From: Brasenia schreberi
Lineage: Eukaryota > Streptophyta > Magnoliopsida > Nymphaeales > Cabombaceae
Assembly: GCA_036023115.1 (NCBI GenBank)
Contig: JAYKKT010000059.1
Location: 6,146,501 to 6,210,500 of the forward strand
Length of the DNA stretch: 64,000 nucleotides
Direction of reading: 5' to 3'
The notes beneath the pieces are model-generated. The model was not told the DNA's origin. It was given only the letters and a program-made list of their open reading frames with translations, and did no database searches. Shown in pieces: positions 11,090 to 23,206 of this stretch; position 1 is the stretch's first letter, and each line of letters opens with the position of its first letter. The translations under genes and the position numbers were made by a program.

Positions 11090-12224
11090 AAGAGGTGCAT
11101 TGAAGGAAAATATGGATCTGTTTTTACCAACATGACCGTAGCTACTGTGTGTTGAGGGTGGATGGAAGTGCATGGCTTAGTGCCTTGGTATGTAATTTTT
11201 TCAAGAACTATTATACATAGAGAGAGAAGAGAAGGTGGAGAGCTCTTAAACTCTATATAAAATAATCTCAACCATTTGATTGCAAAATATAAATATAAAT
11301 GGTTGATATTAGAAAAGAAAAAAAATGAAAAGTGGATATGGAGGTAATCAGGTATCTTTTAAAAGTACATATGCCTTTTTACTCTTTGATTTTCAATGTT
11401 AACCTCTCCTACCCTTGATTATCAGTTAAGATTGGTCTCAAAGAAGTGTGTATATGCATGGTTTGCATTTTCTATATATATAGAAAGAGAGCAGATATAT
11501 ATATACATATACATATATATGTATATATACAATATGGAAGCCACCTTCCCGTTTGAACTATGAAGGAACCGGTTTTCGGCCACTGGTTCGTGAATAAACT
11601 AAACTATCAATCAAGCGATTCCAAACGGTGTTATTCAGGCCCAAAACCTTTTCTTGAAATATTTATAATATGCGACGGCTTTTGAATCACTAAAGTCGGA
11701 AAACAACTCTATGCACACGGACTACGGTAATAAGTGAGAGGGTTAATCACCATCAGAACAAAGCTTTCTTTTATAATTAGTTAGATGAGAACTGAACCGA
11801 ACCGAACCCAAGCAAAGATAGAATTGCTAAGAGTTAATGCACCGAGGACACCTTCTCGTCCAGAACCATGTGCCCTCTTCAAAAGCTAATCCGCTCTTTG
11901 GTTGAGCACCAAGGATATGGCATGGGACTCACATGGTCACTCATGTATACTGTCTCTATTGATGTGAACTGCACAGCTAATATAAAAATCAAATCAAGAT
12001 TTGAATAGTTGGTTGATCCAACTCAGTGATATGAATACGAATAAATTTCTTCGACTCCTTCAACGCGGTTGAACCCCATATATATCTCTTCAATTGTCAA
12101 AACAATAATATAATTTTAGTCATTCATTACAAGGGATAATATTAATTAAACTCCGCAATGCAAAATTTTTTTATGGGAACTTATAATTTATTCCTCTATG
12201 ACCACTCTCTCTCTTGTGTGTGTG

Positions 12225-12237
<13 letters not shown>

Positions 12238-12275
<38 letters not shown>
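12238..12275. repeat. (TG)n microsatellite
   Basis: A TA run changes directly into an uninterrupted TG run of about 36 bases. Confidence 0.95.
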
Positions 12276-12277
<2 letters not shown>

Positions 12278-12467
12278 TCAATTTGATGGTGCAGGTCAAT
12301 CCTAAAAAGGTATCATGCATTCCACAACAAACTTGAGAGATATTTGAGACATTTTATACAGTTGAGCTAATCTAAGGTCAATGATAGTAGGAATGGCAAT
12401 ATTGTTCCTACCCCATGGGGTTAAGATGCCTGGACTCGTACTCGACCAGTATTCACACACACACATA

Positions 12468-12474
<7 letters not shown>

Positions 12475-12532
<58 letters not shown>
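12475..12532. repeat. (AT)n microsatellite
   Basis: A perfect AT dinucleotide run of about 58 bases, preceded by a CA run. Confidence 0.97.
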
Positions 12533-12539
<7 letters not shown>

Positions 12540-13856
12540 GAAATTATAAGAATTTTTCAGAATATATACTAAATGACCATGATGCGATCGTTAAGCCATG
12601 GATGACTAAGGTCCAACAGTATAAACTCGCGAGAATCCTGTTATTTCTCTCTCTCGCACAGGCACACACAAACCGATACCTCCCATTGCCATACGTCCGT
12701 AAATGTTAGCCCTTAGACACACATTTACGTGCATAACAACAGTATATGTATGCATGCAACAGCGTGTGAGTGAAGAGAGAGAAGGAGAGAGAGTGTATGA
12801 CATCGCACGTTGGTCTTTCCCTCTCTCAGAACGACAAAAGCATTAAATGCTGCGTGGCTTTAGACGAGCTTCTACAGTATGCATGATGAAGTTCGTCGGT
12901 TCGTGGGTCTCAATAAATGATTTTTATTGGTAACCTCCTTCCGGAAGGATTGCTTGTTGTCCACTCCCCTCTAATCCCAGTCAACATCTCCCTGCAGTCG
13001 CTGTCTTCTTGACTTTGGGGGCATGGCTTACATGGATGGCGTCCGAAAGTTAAAGAGCGAAAACACTCACGAGAAACACGAGTTTCTATTTTGTATGAAA
13101 AGTAATCATACATTATTATATTTAACAATTGTTTATTATATATATATAGAGAGAGAGAGAAATGATAAGATCTGAAGAGAGTATATAATTCAAAAAGAAT
13201 CAAAGTCATAATAAATATCTTCTGGATGATAACTATTGTCATAGGTGATGGCTTTGTCGGTGCCATCCGAATAACCAATCAAAGACTGTTCAATGGTTTA
13301 GTTGAACAAGTATGTTTATATGTATATATACATATATAACATATATGTATGTATGCACGTGTGAATGTACGTACATGTGTAGATAGATAGATACAAAAAG
13401 AGACTATTCAGATTACAGTTTTCCCTCTTAAAGTGTCCTTTTTTTCTGTTTACCACCCCACCCTCCACATTTTTTTTGTGAGACGACACTATTCTTTTCT
13501 CATCCTCTTTCACTTTATTTATATATATGTATATATGTATGTATCTATTTGATTGGATCATATTCACCACATTGTTCACTCATACTCGATGTTGAATTCC
13601 AGTACAATAACATTTTCTTATATACTTTTTTAAAAACTCTTAAAACTTTAAAAAGTTACACCCATGCTAATGAAAAACAATAATGAAACATGAGTCAACA
13701 TGTCACTGATATGCAAGATTCCAGTTTTCTTTTATATATATAGTTTGCACTTCTTGTTTTTCTACTTCACGTATTATAGTTATTATAAAAGATTCTTTAT
13801 ATTTTTTATCTAAACTATCATTTCTTTTGATCAAAACACACTACCCACTCTCTCTT

Positions 13857-13903
<47 letters not shown>

Positions 13904-14544
13904 AGAAGAAGAGGGAGGATAGGAGGGATCGAATGATTAATGCTGTGATGTCAAAACAAAAGAAAAGTACATCGTTGTCAGCTAGTTGGAGGTTCGTTAG
14001 ATTAGCCAGCGTCTAAAATGATATTACTGTTACTCTGGTGTTCCCATCTACGTGACGAATCTAAGTTAACATTTGTCTCGTATAATATACTACCAAAGTG
14101 TATGTTTGCGTGCGCGTGTGTGTGAAAGAGAGGGGGAGGGTGAAAAGATCAATTACTTAATTGAATAATATAGGTCAATTTAAATGGGTGGGTTTCATCG
14201 AACGAACCTGACCCACCTGATCGAATCATGAAAAGTCATGCATTCACACTTACCAAGTTATTACGAAAGCATACAGCAGATTCCCATCTTCTGTGGTTGA
14301 TCTTTTTGCTCCATTTGTTAAGATGTAAAAAGTACAAGAGATTACGTTCCCGAACAAAAGTTAAAACCTCCATGCAGAGAATTCCTTTTTGCTAATTTCT
14401 TTTCTACTTTGCCAGCTTAAAAAGTGATGCTCTTTCGCACAACTGGCTTGGTGTTATGATGCGCACCACATGACAAAAAGGCTCACATTGGATTTACTTT
14501 GATTCTTGTTCGGTGTCTCTCTCGGTTAATCACCGTTTTGTTTG

Positions 14545-14651
14545 CTATAATGGGGAGGCCAAAGAGAGGTGCACCCTCTCGGAACCGAACCCATGAGCTT
14601 CAACTTGTGAGTGGAACCTCTAGCCAGGTGAGCGAGCTACCAAGCACCATT
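14545..14651 (-). mobile_element. tRNA-related SINE with 10-bp target duplication
   Basis: In minus sense the element reads GGTAGCTCGCTCACC (A-box-like), then CATGGGTTCGGTTCC (B-box-like), then GGTGCACCTCTCTTTGGCCT, ending in CCCCATTATAG. Flanks show the same 10 bases, GTTTTGTTTG, at 14535-14544 and 14652-14661, consistent with a target-site duplication. Related copies are at 21462-21580, 23975-24100 and 60506-60638. Confidence 0.7.
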
Positions 14652-14862
14652 GTTTTGTTTGAGTAGCGCGAATGGAAAATTTTCTGGAGTGAGGCGACAT
14701 AACCACTGAGATTGGGTGGGAATGAGATGCATCACGACCTACGCATTAACCTATTTTGTCCTGTTAAAATTCCAAATTTTGGGTGGAGTGAACGCCCCAC
14801 CAGAACCAACCCTCCTTTGGTTGTAGGTCGCATTCTTTTGTTCACAAAAAGACAGTCGAAGA

Positions 14863-14992
14863 GCACCCAGTGCTTTAGCTCAACTGGCAGGGCTACCTGA
14901 CTAGCACGCACGGTGGCGACTTCGATTCCGAGGGGAGGGTGCATGCATATGTGTATTAGGTTTGGCCTCCCTTTGCAATAACAAAAAAAAAA
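14863..14992 (+). mobile_element. tRNA-related SINE with A-rich tail
   Basis: The best-preserved member. It starts GCACCCAGTGC, then has an A box TTAGCTCAACTGGCAGGGC and a B box GACTTCGATTCCGAGG, followed by GGGAGGGTGCATGC, TTTGGCCTCCCTTTGC and an 11-base A run at 14982-14992. This is the expected SINE layout: an internal pol III promoter from a tRNA-like head, a body, and an A-rich tail. The tail word GGCCTCCC links it to the minus-strand copies. Confidence 0.75.
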
Positions 14993-15966
14993 GAGATTGT
15001 GGAAGAAGCATGATTTGGTTTGGGTGCACCCAACAAATAAATGTATAGCTATTGGTCGCTGTCGAACTGCTCCGTTTATTACACAGCAGGTACAAACAAG
15101 GAGCTGGCAACAGTGGGGCTTGGACAATGGGAGAAATCCAGTGTGTGACTATGATTGGACTCAAGAAACAAGCTCAAGTTAACTCTGTGCCAGCAAGACT
15201 AGGCCCACGTATGGGGTCGGTCAGCAAGACCCGAGCACATATGCGGTGAACCGGGTGAAAACAGAAAAGTCACATACTGCAATAAAATCTATTCACTTTA
15301 CTGAACCAAAGAGCGAAATTTTCTATGCAGGGTTGAAATACTGAGGGCCAAGGCTACAGTTTTCCGTTAGGGAATCTGTGAGAGAGTGCTAGCCGAAACA
15401 GAGAGAACGGCGCAAGGAAGGGTGGTCTGCTTTAAGTGGAAGTAGACGCCGGGCACTGGTTCGATTCTCCGGCAGTTGCAAAGTTAGATTGCTGACGGGA
15501 ATTGTCCGGCGACAGTATCCAACCCTTTTTTTCTTTTTTAAGGCTTAGAAGATTCTACTGATGAGAACCTTCAAGATCACGAGATCGAATGCGTGTACAA
15601 ATGTGGTAAGTGTCGGCTTACCAACCAAAAAACTCACCAACATAGGCGGATCCCCTGGGCCACCGGGATTCCCTCCGGAGATTGCGACTACTACGGCCAA
15701 TAAATCACTTTTATTGCTTATCAAATTTACTAAACCGCCAAGTTCCATTCAGCAATGATTGACCTCTCATCCTTCTCTCTGCTTCATTATTCCGGCTACA
15801 CATGGCATCTGACGAGAGAGAGGGGGGAGGAATAAACATGTAATTTGTACCATACGAGGGAGTGCAGAATTATTCGTCGGATTCCCATGTCGCCGGTCTT
15901 CCTCTTTCCTCCGCTTTGTCGGATGAAAGATCGATTCATTCCGCTGGTTTTTCTTCTTCTTCGTGA
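14993..15966. other. Intergenic region downstream of DUF1677 gene, with SINE-like pieces
   Basis: This is the 3' flank of the minus-strand DUF1677 gene. It includes the SINE-like segment listed at 15415-15540. A second possible tRNA-like scrap follows at about 15560-15630 (GAGATCGAATGC as B-box-like core). No protein gene is supported. Confidence 0.4.
15415..15540 (+). mobile_element. tRNA-related SINE-like element, second family
   Basis: A near-consensus B box (CTGGTTCGATTCTCCGG) lies about 40 bases after GGTGGTCTGCTTTAAGTGG, a poor A box. The segment ends in a T-rich stretch (CCTTTTTTTCTTTTTTA). The sequence after the B box differs from the GGCCTCCC family, so it is likely a different family. 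Confidence 0.45.
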
Positions 15967-16425
15967 TCATTGCACGACAGTTGGGAGGAAACTCCCGGAG
16001 CGCGCTAGGCCGCTAGAGCGGCCTTTAGCAGCAGGACTGCTCGGAGCGGAGCCTACCGCCCTTGGTCCCTCGAGGTTCCGCCGGAGAAGCTGCCTCATTG
16101 TCGCGATCAGGCGCTTCGTCGGGTCGAACGCCCGGAAATTCCTGCAGAAGTTCATGTGAAGGTTCAGGGCTTCCTCTGTGCCGATCAGAAGATTCGATCG
16201 GCAGACCTCGTCCTTGACGGCCTCTGCGCACAAACCACAGATCCAGCTTCCGTGGAACCTCTCCCGCACCATGTCCACGTACGTTGGGGTGCACTCCTCC
16301 TTCAATCCGCAGCAATCGCATGCCACAAGCTCTACTTCTGTTGAAGTTACGCTCTTTCCTGTGACGGAGGCAGCGGTGACGTAAGATTCCGTCGGTGGCG
16401 CGTCGCTCAATAGTATGGAATTCAT
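15967..16425 (-). CDS. DUF1677 family protein, 152 residues
   Basis: This is an intact single-exon gene. The product has the conserved DUF1677 core near residues 33-75: ELVACDCCGLKEECTPTYVD then GSWICGLCAEAVKDE, a cysteine arrangement (CxCC and CxxC) that suggests metal binding. The core continues through LNLHMNFCRNFRAFDPTKRL. The C-terminal 40 residues are basic and Ser/Pro-rich (SAPSSPAAKGRSSGLARSGS). Length is typical for this plant-specific family, whose molecular role is not established; no signal peptide or membrane segment is seen. The start at 16425 is the first ATG of the frame. Codon use is GC-rich compared with surrounding DNA, as expected for a real exon. The plus-strand frames over the same bases are shadows. 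Confidence 0.92.
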   Translation of the reverse strand: MNSILLSDAPPTESYVTAASVTGKSVTSTEVELVACDCCGLKEECTPTYVDMVRERFHGSWICGLCAEAVKDEVCRSNLLIGTEEALNLHMNFCRNFRAFDPTKRLIATMRQLLRRNLEGPRAVGSAPSSPAAKGRSSGLARSGSFLPTVVQ

Positions 16426-17324
16426 CGAGAGATGCTTCTGAATCGTGCCTTAGGCCGCAGACCTAATGAATGATCCGATTCCAACTTCTTCCAAAATGAG
16501 CTCGATTTGACAGATTATGCTGCCCTTCCCTATACCTGCATATTACTTTCAGCGTGAGATCAATCGATCTGCAATGCAATTCACAAACTTCTATCAAATT
16601 TTGATAAAAGATCTGAGAAATTTTACCTGAGGGACGAAGTTTCCTTCCTTCGTATAAATGGATCCGCTCAACACTAGCAACAGCTTAGTTACAATAAATC
16701 GTCATCACTTCTCCGATTTCTGCTCCCTCCGTAAGAGACACTGCTCTATTCTGCAGGATCCACACCGGTTTTTGGCCGAGATCGTGTTTTTGCTATCTCT
16801 CCTTCTCCCAAACTATATCGGTATCGTCCTCGTCAGAATTGCTCACGGAAACCATAATCCGGCGTCCGGGTTATGCATTCCCGGCGGGAACGTGTTCCTT
16901 CCTACCGTCCTTGAAGGGAAAACCTGGCATCAATTTCTTCACAAAATCTTCGTATCGTCTTATTCCCTTGGAACAATTGGGGCAAGACTACCAATCACGC
17001 ATGCAGAAGGGAGAGAGACAGAGAGAGAGAGAGAGAGAGTCTCGTTCCCGTTCTCTTTGGCTCGTGTGTTTTGCTCCCTTTTTGTACTCAAATCCTGATT
17101 CGGACGACCCGGTACTCAATTTGCTCGCTGCTGCCGACTCCCACCTAACCGTCAATAATTCTACGACACGAAAAATTTTGGAAACACGAGAAAATAAGCC
17201 ACTGTACTTTCCACGCTATAACCAGCCCGTGTGTGACTTTCTCAGCGGGTCGGGTACCCACCCGAGACACAGACCCGAATCTGTGAAACGACATTCGGCA
17301 ATGCCCAAGATTGGTAAGGAGGAT
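16426..17324 (-). promoter_or_regulatory. Upstream region and likely 5' leader of the DUF1677 gene
   Basis: The DNA upstream (higher coordinates) of the DUF1677 start is relatively GC-rich to about 17.3 kb and includes a CT/GA tract at 17010-17038, CT on the gene's strand, typical of plant 5' leaders. No convincing TATA box was found on the minus strand. Plus-strand frames here (16658-17098, 16839-17378) lack domain features and are probably noncoding. Confidence 0.35.
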
Positions 17325-17450
17325 TTAGGCAGACCTTACCAGATTTGCGCACGCGTGGGTATCGAACTCGTGACCTGATTAACTTGAAGATTTTATCGAG
17401 CCGATACGATGACCAAGAGGGTCCCGGCTCCCTTGGCCAAATGGAAAAGT
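17325..17450 (-). mobile_element. tRNA-related SINE-like element
   Basis: Read on the minus strand, GGTCATCGTATCGGCTC (A-box-like) is followed about 35 bases later by CACGAGTTCGATACCCACG, a good B box. Ends are not defined. Confidence 0.45.
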
Positions 17451-19053
17451 TCTTCATATGTGGGAAAGTGCCATCGTTTACGGAACAAAAGGTCCATTGG
17501 TGAAGTTCCATTTCTGCTTGTCAAGCTTTCGACCCTTGGTATCAGCATCGGTTAGGTCTGGTTGTGAGTTTGATCAAAAACTCATATGTGAGGCGCGAGT
17601 GAGAAGAGCTCGCTCCATGGAACCCGAAACCCATCGAAGGCATGTACAATTTTTACTAGAAAAGTGAAGCTTGAAACCCATGGAACGCGAGTGCACCTAT
17701 TTGTAGGGGATTGTCACACTCGATTCGTTGCCTGAAACGTCGGTGATGCAGCGAAACAGGGATCTGTGCAAAAGCAGGGTGGTCGAGAGAAGTATTAAGA
17801 TGGAATGTTTTATACGGTTTCCCAAAGATGGTTTTTCCAAAGAAGATTTCTCTAATTGTCTCTTCGATCATCTTCGAAGACATTATTTATAAAGAGTGAT
17901 TACCGCTTCATCTTTGTTTTCTTTTTTAGGCTTTCCGTTACAAATCATTTTTCGGCTTTACTTTTGTAACATATACGTTTAATCTTTTATACATTTTTGT
18001 ATGTAACATTTTCCTCGTATTTATGGCCGAGAATGGACATATACTGCATTACACTATTAAACTAATTCAATCACTATGTTTGTCGAACCAACACATGCAC
18101 ACACATGGGCTAAGTCAAGATGAGCCCAACCTGTTCACAGCTCATCTTACCAAACCTTAGAAGAGCTAACCGATTAGGTTCTCAAGCTGTGCCTCCTGTG
18201 GAACTTGTTTAGGGGGTTCGCTCTCTGTCAGGATTCACGTACTTGACGTTCAAGTCTAACCATATCCAGATCCAACCTCTATCTACTACAATCCAAATCG
18301 GTCATGACTTCCAGTATTGACTTCATGGTTTCTGTCGCGGATCTGTGATTGACACGAGCTTCCTGCTCATACCGGTGAAGGTTTTGTGTCCTGGGTCGTG
18401 TTCATATTTGTGTCAGAAACAAGTCATTGCCAACAGAATCCCAATTGTCCGCATTACTTTGTCTAGACACAAAATGGATGTTTCGGGTCGTGTCTGGATC
18501 AGGTTTGCATATCGGGTGTAATACTGCCGGCATTTTCATGGTTGTGTCATATTCACGTTAGTTTGGGTCGTCATGAACACCGACTTTCTTTTGTAAGTTC
18601 AGTGTTCAGAAGGGTGCCATTCCTATTAGACTCATGTACGAAAGCTTAACTAGAGTCATATTTGAATCGGATCTGAGCAATATCCGAAGGGGTAGAACAG
18701 ATCATACCCGCAATTGACCCATGTGCTTTAGGTACGCAAGCTAGTAAAAATGTGTGAAAGGAAGAATCAGATTCATTTAATTTAACGGGATCTGATTCTG
18801 TTTTATTTGGATCTGAAAGCGGGCCAAGAATGATGTGGTCACAGGTTAAATCAAATCCAAATCTCGAATTTGGATCTTAAGGGGAAGTTTTGTACTAAAA
18901 AAGGAAACACTAATATTTCTTACTTGTTTTGACATGAAACGAAGATGACACGGTACATACCAGATCCTAAACATGAAGTTGCTTCTAACACTAAAAATGG
19001 ATATGGACATGATACATACATACATACATATATATATACATATATATATATAT
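17451..19053. other. Intergenic DNA
   Basis: No gene recognised. The segment 18370-18560 is rich in GGGTCGTGTC/GACACGAC-type words in both orientations, which hints at an old inverted-repeat element but has no clear ends. Confidence 0.35.
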
Positions 19054-19054
19054 T

Positions 19055-19160
19055 CAAACTCATCCATACTCAAATCTACTCAAACATTTTACCATCTAAT
19101 CATCGTGATCAATCGTAGGTATTTGAATTTAAAAAGTGAAATATAGATTTTACTGTTTCA
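19055..19160. mobile_element. Partial relative of the GGTAGTGGTAAATGCTCA MITE
   Basis: The run ACTCAAATCTACTCAAAC and following ATCATCGTGATCAATC and GTATTTGAATTTAAA parallel the left half of the MITE at 56364-56596. The terminus is replaced by a TA/CATA microsatellite. Confidence 0.45.
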
Positions 19161-19353
19161 AGCCTTTGAGCACTTGTACATTTCACAAGCAAGCTTATCA
19201 CAAACCTGCCTAAACTTGTCTCATACAAGTCAATGCACACTCCTTAGTGAGCTAAACCAAGTCAAGTGAAGTGCATTTGCCTAGCCTAGCCAACTCATGA
19301 GTTCCACTAGTAACTCGCCGGAGTCAAGTAAAGTAAAGTGCATTCGCCTAGCC

Positions 19354-19574
19354 TAGCCATCCGGTTCAGTTCCCATTCCACCTTTCATAGAATCTGAATC
19401 GGACTGCCGGTTCCTTAATTTTTTATTTTTTATTTTGAAATTTGAAATCTTTTAATATATTTTTCTCGTTTCAAACAGTTTGAACCTCAAATCGAAACCG
19501 ACTTGGTCTTGGTTCTGTTCCGGTTCCTGTTTCTGGGCATACCGGAACCTGGGGTTTGGTACTGGCCATGTCTA
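19354..19574. mobile_element. MITE of the TAGACATGGCC family
   Basis: Left end TAGCCATCCGGTTC, right end GGTACTGGCCATGTCTA; the right end is a near-perfect inverted copy of the terminus at 58361. The interior carries GGTTCCGGTTCC words. About 221 bp, noncoding. Confidence 0.55.
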
Positions 19575-19874
19575 GGTCGAAGCAAATCACAGAGATTCTC
19601 AATTACTGCTTATGTTTTAACGTTTTTGGAATAGTTTAGATTTGGATCGATTCCGCAATTCGATAACTATATGATCATGACCGCATCTGAGAGAGCCTGT
19701 GTGAAGAGAGGTACAGAGAGAGGGCAAGATCGTGCTTGAGGCCAAGGCGAAAAGATCAGGGTTATCTGAAAGGAAAAGCCTTTATGATGGGAAAAATGAT
19801 GGCCGTTCATCAACAAGAATCCAATGGCTAAAATGGGTTGACACATTCACAGTCAAATATAGGTTTCACTAATA

Positions 19875-20335
19875 TATATACACCGAATCCTAAATGCATA
19901 ATGTCTTTCGGTAGACAATCTTGTAGATACCTTTTCTATCCGATTTTTGAAATCAATACAACAACTACAACAACTACTAAGCCGTTTCCCATACTAGATG
20001 GGGTCGGCTAGATTTTTGAAATCAATAATGGATATTTAAATTAAAAGTGTGCTTTTACTTTTTTTTACTTTGTAATTATTGCACTATGTATATTAAATGT
20101 AAAATAATTCGAATCTCTGTCATTAATCTCAAAAATTGAATGATAGAGATGTTTATACAAGGTTATGTCCTAAACATTTTGATCTAGATAATTAAATTAA
20201 ATGTATCATTGTACTTTTATATTTTGTATTTAATGCATCATATAAAGTAATTCAAATATTGACCGTTGATATAAAAGATCAAATGGTAGAGATATTTGTA
20301 TAAAGTTATGCACCAAAAGATATTATACACCTAAG
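19875..20335. repeat. AT-rich inverted-repeat (MITE-like) region
   Basis: Similar arms recur: GATAGAGATGTTTATACAAG near 20140, GTAGAGATATTTGTATAAAG near 20287, and an inverted, diverged version near 19910-19940 (CTTGTAGATACCTTTTCTAT). This suggests one or two overlapping AT-rich MITEs. The left arm region received a tiny RTE LINE insertion at 19959-20010. Confidence 0.4.
19959..20010 (-). mobile_element. 52-bp RTE LINE insertion with perfect 17-bp target duplication
   Basis: Minus-strand reading gives the last bases of the LINE (ADPV region, CCCCATCTAGTATGGGAAAC, then GGCTTAGTAG and TTG-type tail). The identical 17 bases GATTTTTGAAATCAATA flank it at 19942-19958 and 20011-20027. An extremely 5'-truncated, target-primed insertion explains it completely. 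Confidence 0.92.
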
Positions 20336-21461
20336 AGGCCCTATATATATATAAGTTCACATGATGATTTTGCCAATATTTCACTTTGTTTCATGCACAC
20401 AGTTTTCAAATGAACTTCCTTCCAGATTATGATAAGAAAAAATACACCGCCACAAATGAGTTTATGAGGTCAAGTTTCGATGTCCTTAACTGATCTTGAG
20501 ATTTTATTTTGTTAAATAATATCTTTAGTATTGGAGAAATAAATTATTTTTGGTACTTTTCTTGTAGAAAAGAAATATTTCTAAATATTACCTTTAAGAT
20601 TAATTTGTTAAAAAAAGTTTTGCTCGAGGATTTGCTTCCCGCTTGTCACATAAAATTCTAAAGAGTGCCGACTAGACAATGAGTCCTCATGCAAGTATAA
20701 GAAGCCGACTATATATAAGGCATGGTGTGAGCCAACTCCCGATGTCCTTATGACCTAGTTAAACAATATGTGTGGATCTAGTATGAGTTTCCTTAGAATG
20801 TGGTTGATTCGTGATACTAGGTCCTAAGTCTCTAGTACTAAAACCATTAACCTAAGCCAATATATGCTTCTAAGCATGGTTTCGAAGAACCATAGTTCTT
20901 TTTTTGATTTGCAAGTAATATTGAGCTTGGGTTTTTGTGAAAGATAAGAGAAGGAGCTACTTGGGTTTTCGTGTCATGTCTCTAACTCCTATCTCCCATT
21001 TGGTGCCAAAATTTTTACTCAAATCGAGTTTATAAAACCATAATTCTATGTCAACAGGTTTTGAATTTAATGCACAAAAATACTTGAAATTATGAATATC
21101 GAAAATCAAGGTCTACTTCTCCTAAAACCTTTTATCAAACACGCCTTTAGGTACAAAAAAGAATGAAAGTTTATGTTTTGCTCTGAGACCATGGTCTCAT
21201 ATAAAGAGGAGATCCTCCACTGACAAACCTTTCATGTGATCTGAAGGACGGAGCCTTTCGAGGCAAAAATGAAAAAATGTTTAAATCATAAAAAAGAAGT
21301 GTGAAAATCTTAAATTATTAAGTATCTTTTATAAAAATAAACAAAAAAATCATGGCGTATTCATTAATAACAAAATCATGATATTTTCATCGGCCATTTT
21401 TACCATGTTGGTGTACATCTCCCAATCTTATGTGTTGCTCATTGTTTAACTCCATTGAGCT
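20336..21461. other. Intergenic DNA
   Basis: AT-rich, with short TA runs. No coding frame or element recognised. Confidence 0.4.
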
Positions 21462-21580
21462 CCTTTTTCTTTTGATATAATAGGGAGGCCGAAGACAGAT
21501 GCACTCCCCAAGTATTGAACTCATGACCTTCAACTTGTGAGTCAACCCCCTAGCCATGAGAACTATTATTGTTCGTCATG
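21462..21580 (-). mobile_element. tRNA-related SINE, GGCCTCCC family
   Basis: In minus sense: TAGGGGGTTGACTCACAAGTT, CATGAGTTCAATACTTGGGG (B-box region), GTGCATCTGTCTTCGGCCTCCC, then TATTATATC. Order and spacing match the copy at 14545-14651, with an eroded A box. Confidence 0.6.
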
Positions 21581-22085
21581 CTCCCTTTAGCTACTTTAAG
21601 TTAAGAAATGTAGCTTAGGTATTCTTAGTATCTAATGCAAAAACAGCCTTTGTATGGTTTATGTTTGCATGCACCAAGAGTGATGTGAAAATAGAGATAC
21701 AATGGGGCAGGGTTTTCACCCACCCGATTGCTTTCTTCTTTCCAAATGACTTTCAAAAACCCACTCCAGCCCACCTCAGCCCAAATAAATTTCATAATTA
21801 CAATTATTATACAAAATTTAATTTTATATGTTATTATATATAATATCATACACACATTATGCATATTATGTATACCTTATAAAGTACATCTCTCTCTCAC
21901 ACATATATATAGTGATTGGATCTTGCCCACAAATGATGTTGCTTACTTTTGCCCGATCATTACTTTATGGGGCATGAATGTAATTATATTGACCTTCATA
22001 TATTTTCAAAAATATTTTAAAATATTTAAATTACACTTATACCACCAAAAGAAGTGGATGAGTATGTCAAAGTGAACATGATCCG

Positions 22086-22086
<1 letters not shown>
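21581..22086. other. AT-rich intergenic DNA
   Basis: No feature recognised apart from short TA and CT runs. The 115-codon plus-strand frame at 21728-22075 is AT-driven. Confidence 0.4.

Positions 22087-22141
<55 letters not shown>
22087..22141. repeat. (TA)n microsatellite
   Basis: Perfect TA run of about 55 bases followed by CA. Confidence 0.97.
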
Positions 22142-22150
<9 letters not shown>

Positions 22151-22260
22151 TACGCACACACTTGAGGTTAGCCTAAATCCAGTTTCTCAATGCCCCACAC
22201 CACAAGGTACATCCTCCTCGCTGCTTACCCTAGATGTCCATGGTTGTTTTTTCCTTCATA
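22142..22260. other. Intergenic DNA between microsatellites
   Basis: Nothing recognised. Confidence 0.4.

Positions 22261-22315
<55 letters not shown>
22261..22315. repeat. Compound (GT)n(GA)n microsatellite
   Basis: A GT run switches directly into a GA run. Confidence 0.96.
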
Positions 22316-22318
<3 letters not shown>

Positions 22319-23107
22319 CTCGTATATGTGTGCTGGGCAGTCTTAACGACATGCATCAATTTGCTGTTCAAGTTGCAAGATGTATAAGAACATGGCAAAT
22401 ATATCAAGATGACAAGTCACGATCTATAACTACCACTAAGATCGTATGGTCAGTGAGAATATACGTGGAATTTACAAAACAAGTATGATAAGTCATTTTC
22501 CCCTCAACTTGATTCAAAGGTGCTCTATGGCCTGTCGAGAGCTGCAAATTATATAAATTATTGATCCCTACAAGAACAATGGCGAATTCAATCCGATGTT
22601 TCAAGCTCTAATAAAGGAGAATGCTTGCATCAGGTGTAATACAACTTATATATATGTATATGTATATGTATATGTATGTATGTATGTATGTATGTACATA
22701 TATATATATATGTACTGTGTACAAGCTTTGTACACAGACTCGAGACACGCCCACAGCAATGGTGATTACAACTACTGATTATTGGTCGAGGCCTGGCCCC
22801 ATGGTACCAACTTCCGTGGGGCCGGCCAACTGAGTTCATGGGCTGGGCCATAACTTGGCTCAGTGGCGTGCACCTTATTTCCTCGTATTACCTTCACCTC
22901 TAACAGAAAAGCAAGCTCATCAACAACTAGCATGCACATGCTCAGTCGGATTAATACAAGCATGCACTTCTGGCATCAGCTAAACTTGTCTCAAGCTCAT
23001 GAATTCATATATTGCATCATCAATAATTTAGTGTTGCCTTGTTAGCATTCAGCGTATGGTTGATTCGCCAACCAGCCGGCAAGTATATCCAAATGTATGA
23101 GCAATAG
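22316..23107. other. Intergenic DNA
   Basis: A TATG tetranucleotide run lies at about 22650-22700. Short frames on both strands are driven by it. No gene. Confidence 0.4.
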
Positions 23108-23206
23108 TTCACCTCGCTAGGTGATTGACTCACAAGTTGAATGTCATGTGCTCGATGCCCGAGGTGCGCGTCTAGCTTTCACCTCCCCACTCTACCAAAG
23201 AAAAAG
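23108..23206 (+). mobile_element. tRNA-related SINE, eroded
   Basis: The segment reads TTCACCTCGCTAGGTGATTG, GACTCACAAGTTGAATGTCATGT then GCTCGATGCCCGAGGTGCG (B-box position), then CACCTCCCC and an A-rich end. The words match the GGCCTCCC family in plus orientation. Confidence 0.5.

Larger units (their letters stand above)
10301..14534. other. Gene-poor AT-rich region with many microsatellites
   Basis: I see no gene here. The region holds TA/GA runs (about 10670-10697, 11055-11090, 13138-13162, 13855-13900), TG runs (about 12240-12275), and a long (AT)n at 12475-12532. Scattered short frames are low-complexity (Ile-Tyr or Ser-Leu repeats) or lack any recognisable domain. Confidence 0.5.

Noticed and set aside
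12238..12532. CRISPR-like or satellite array
   Set aside because: Simple dinucleotide runs only; no repeat-spacer structure anywhere in the window.
14863..14992. Possible tRNA gene
   Set aside because: A and B boxes are present but no acceptable cloverleaf; the A-rich tail and related copies make it a SINE.
15845..16384. Plus-strand and second minus-strand frames over the DUF1677 gene
   Set aside because: Shadow frames caused by the GC-rich codons of the real gene.
16658..17378. Plus-strand frames of 146 and 179 codons
   Set aside because: No domain, overlap each other in different frames, cross a GA tract, and lie in the likely leader/promoter of the DUF1677 gene.
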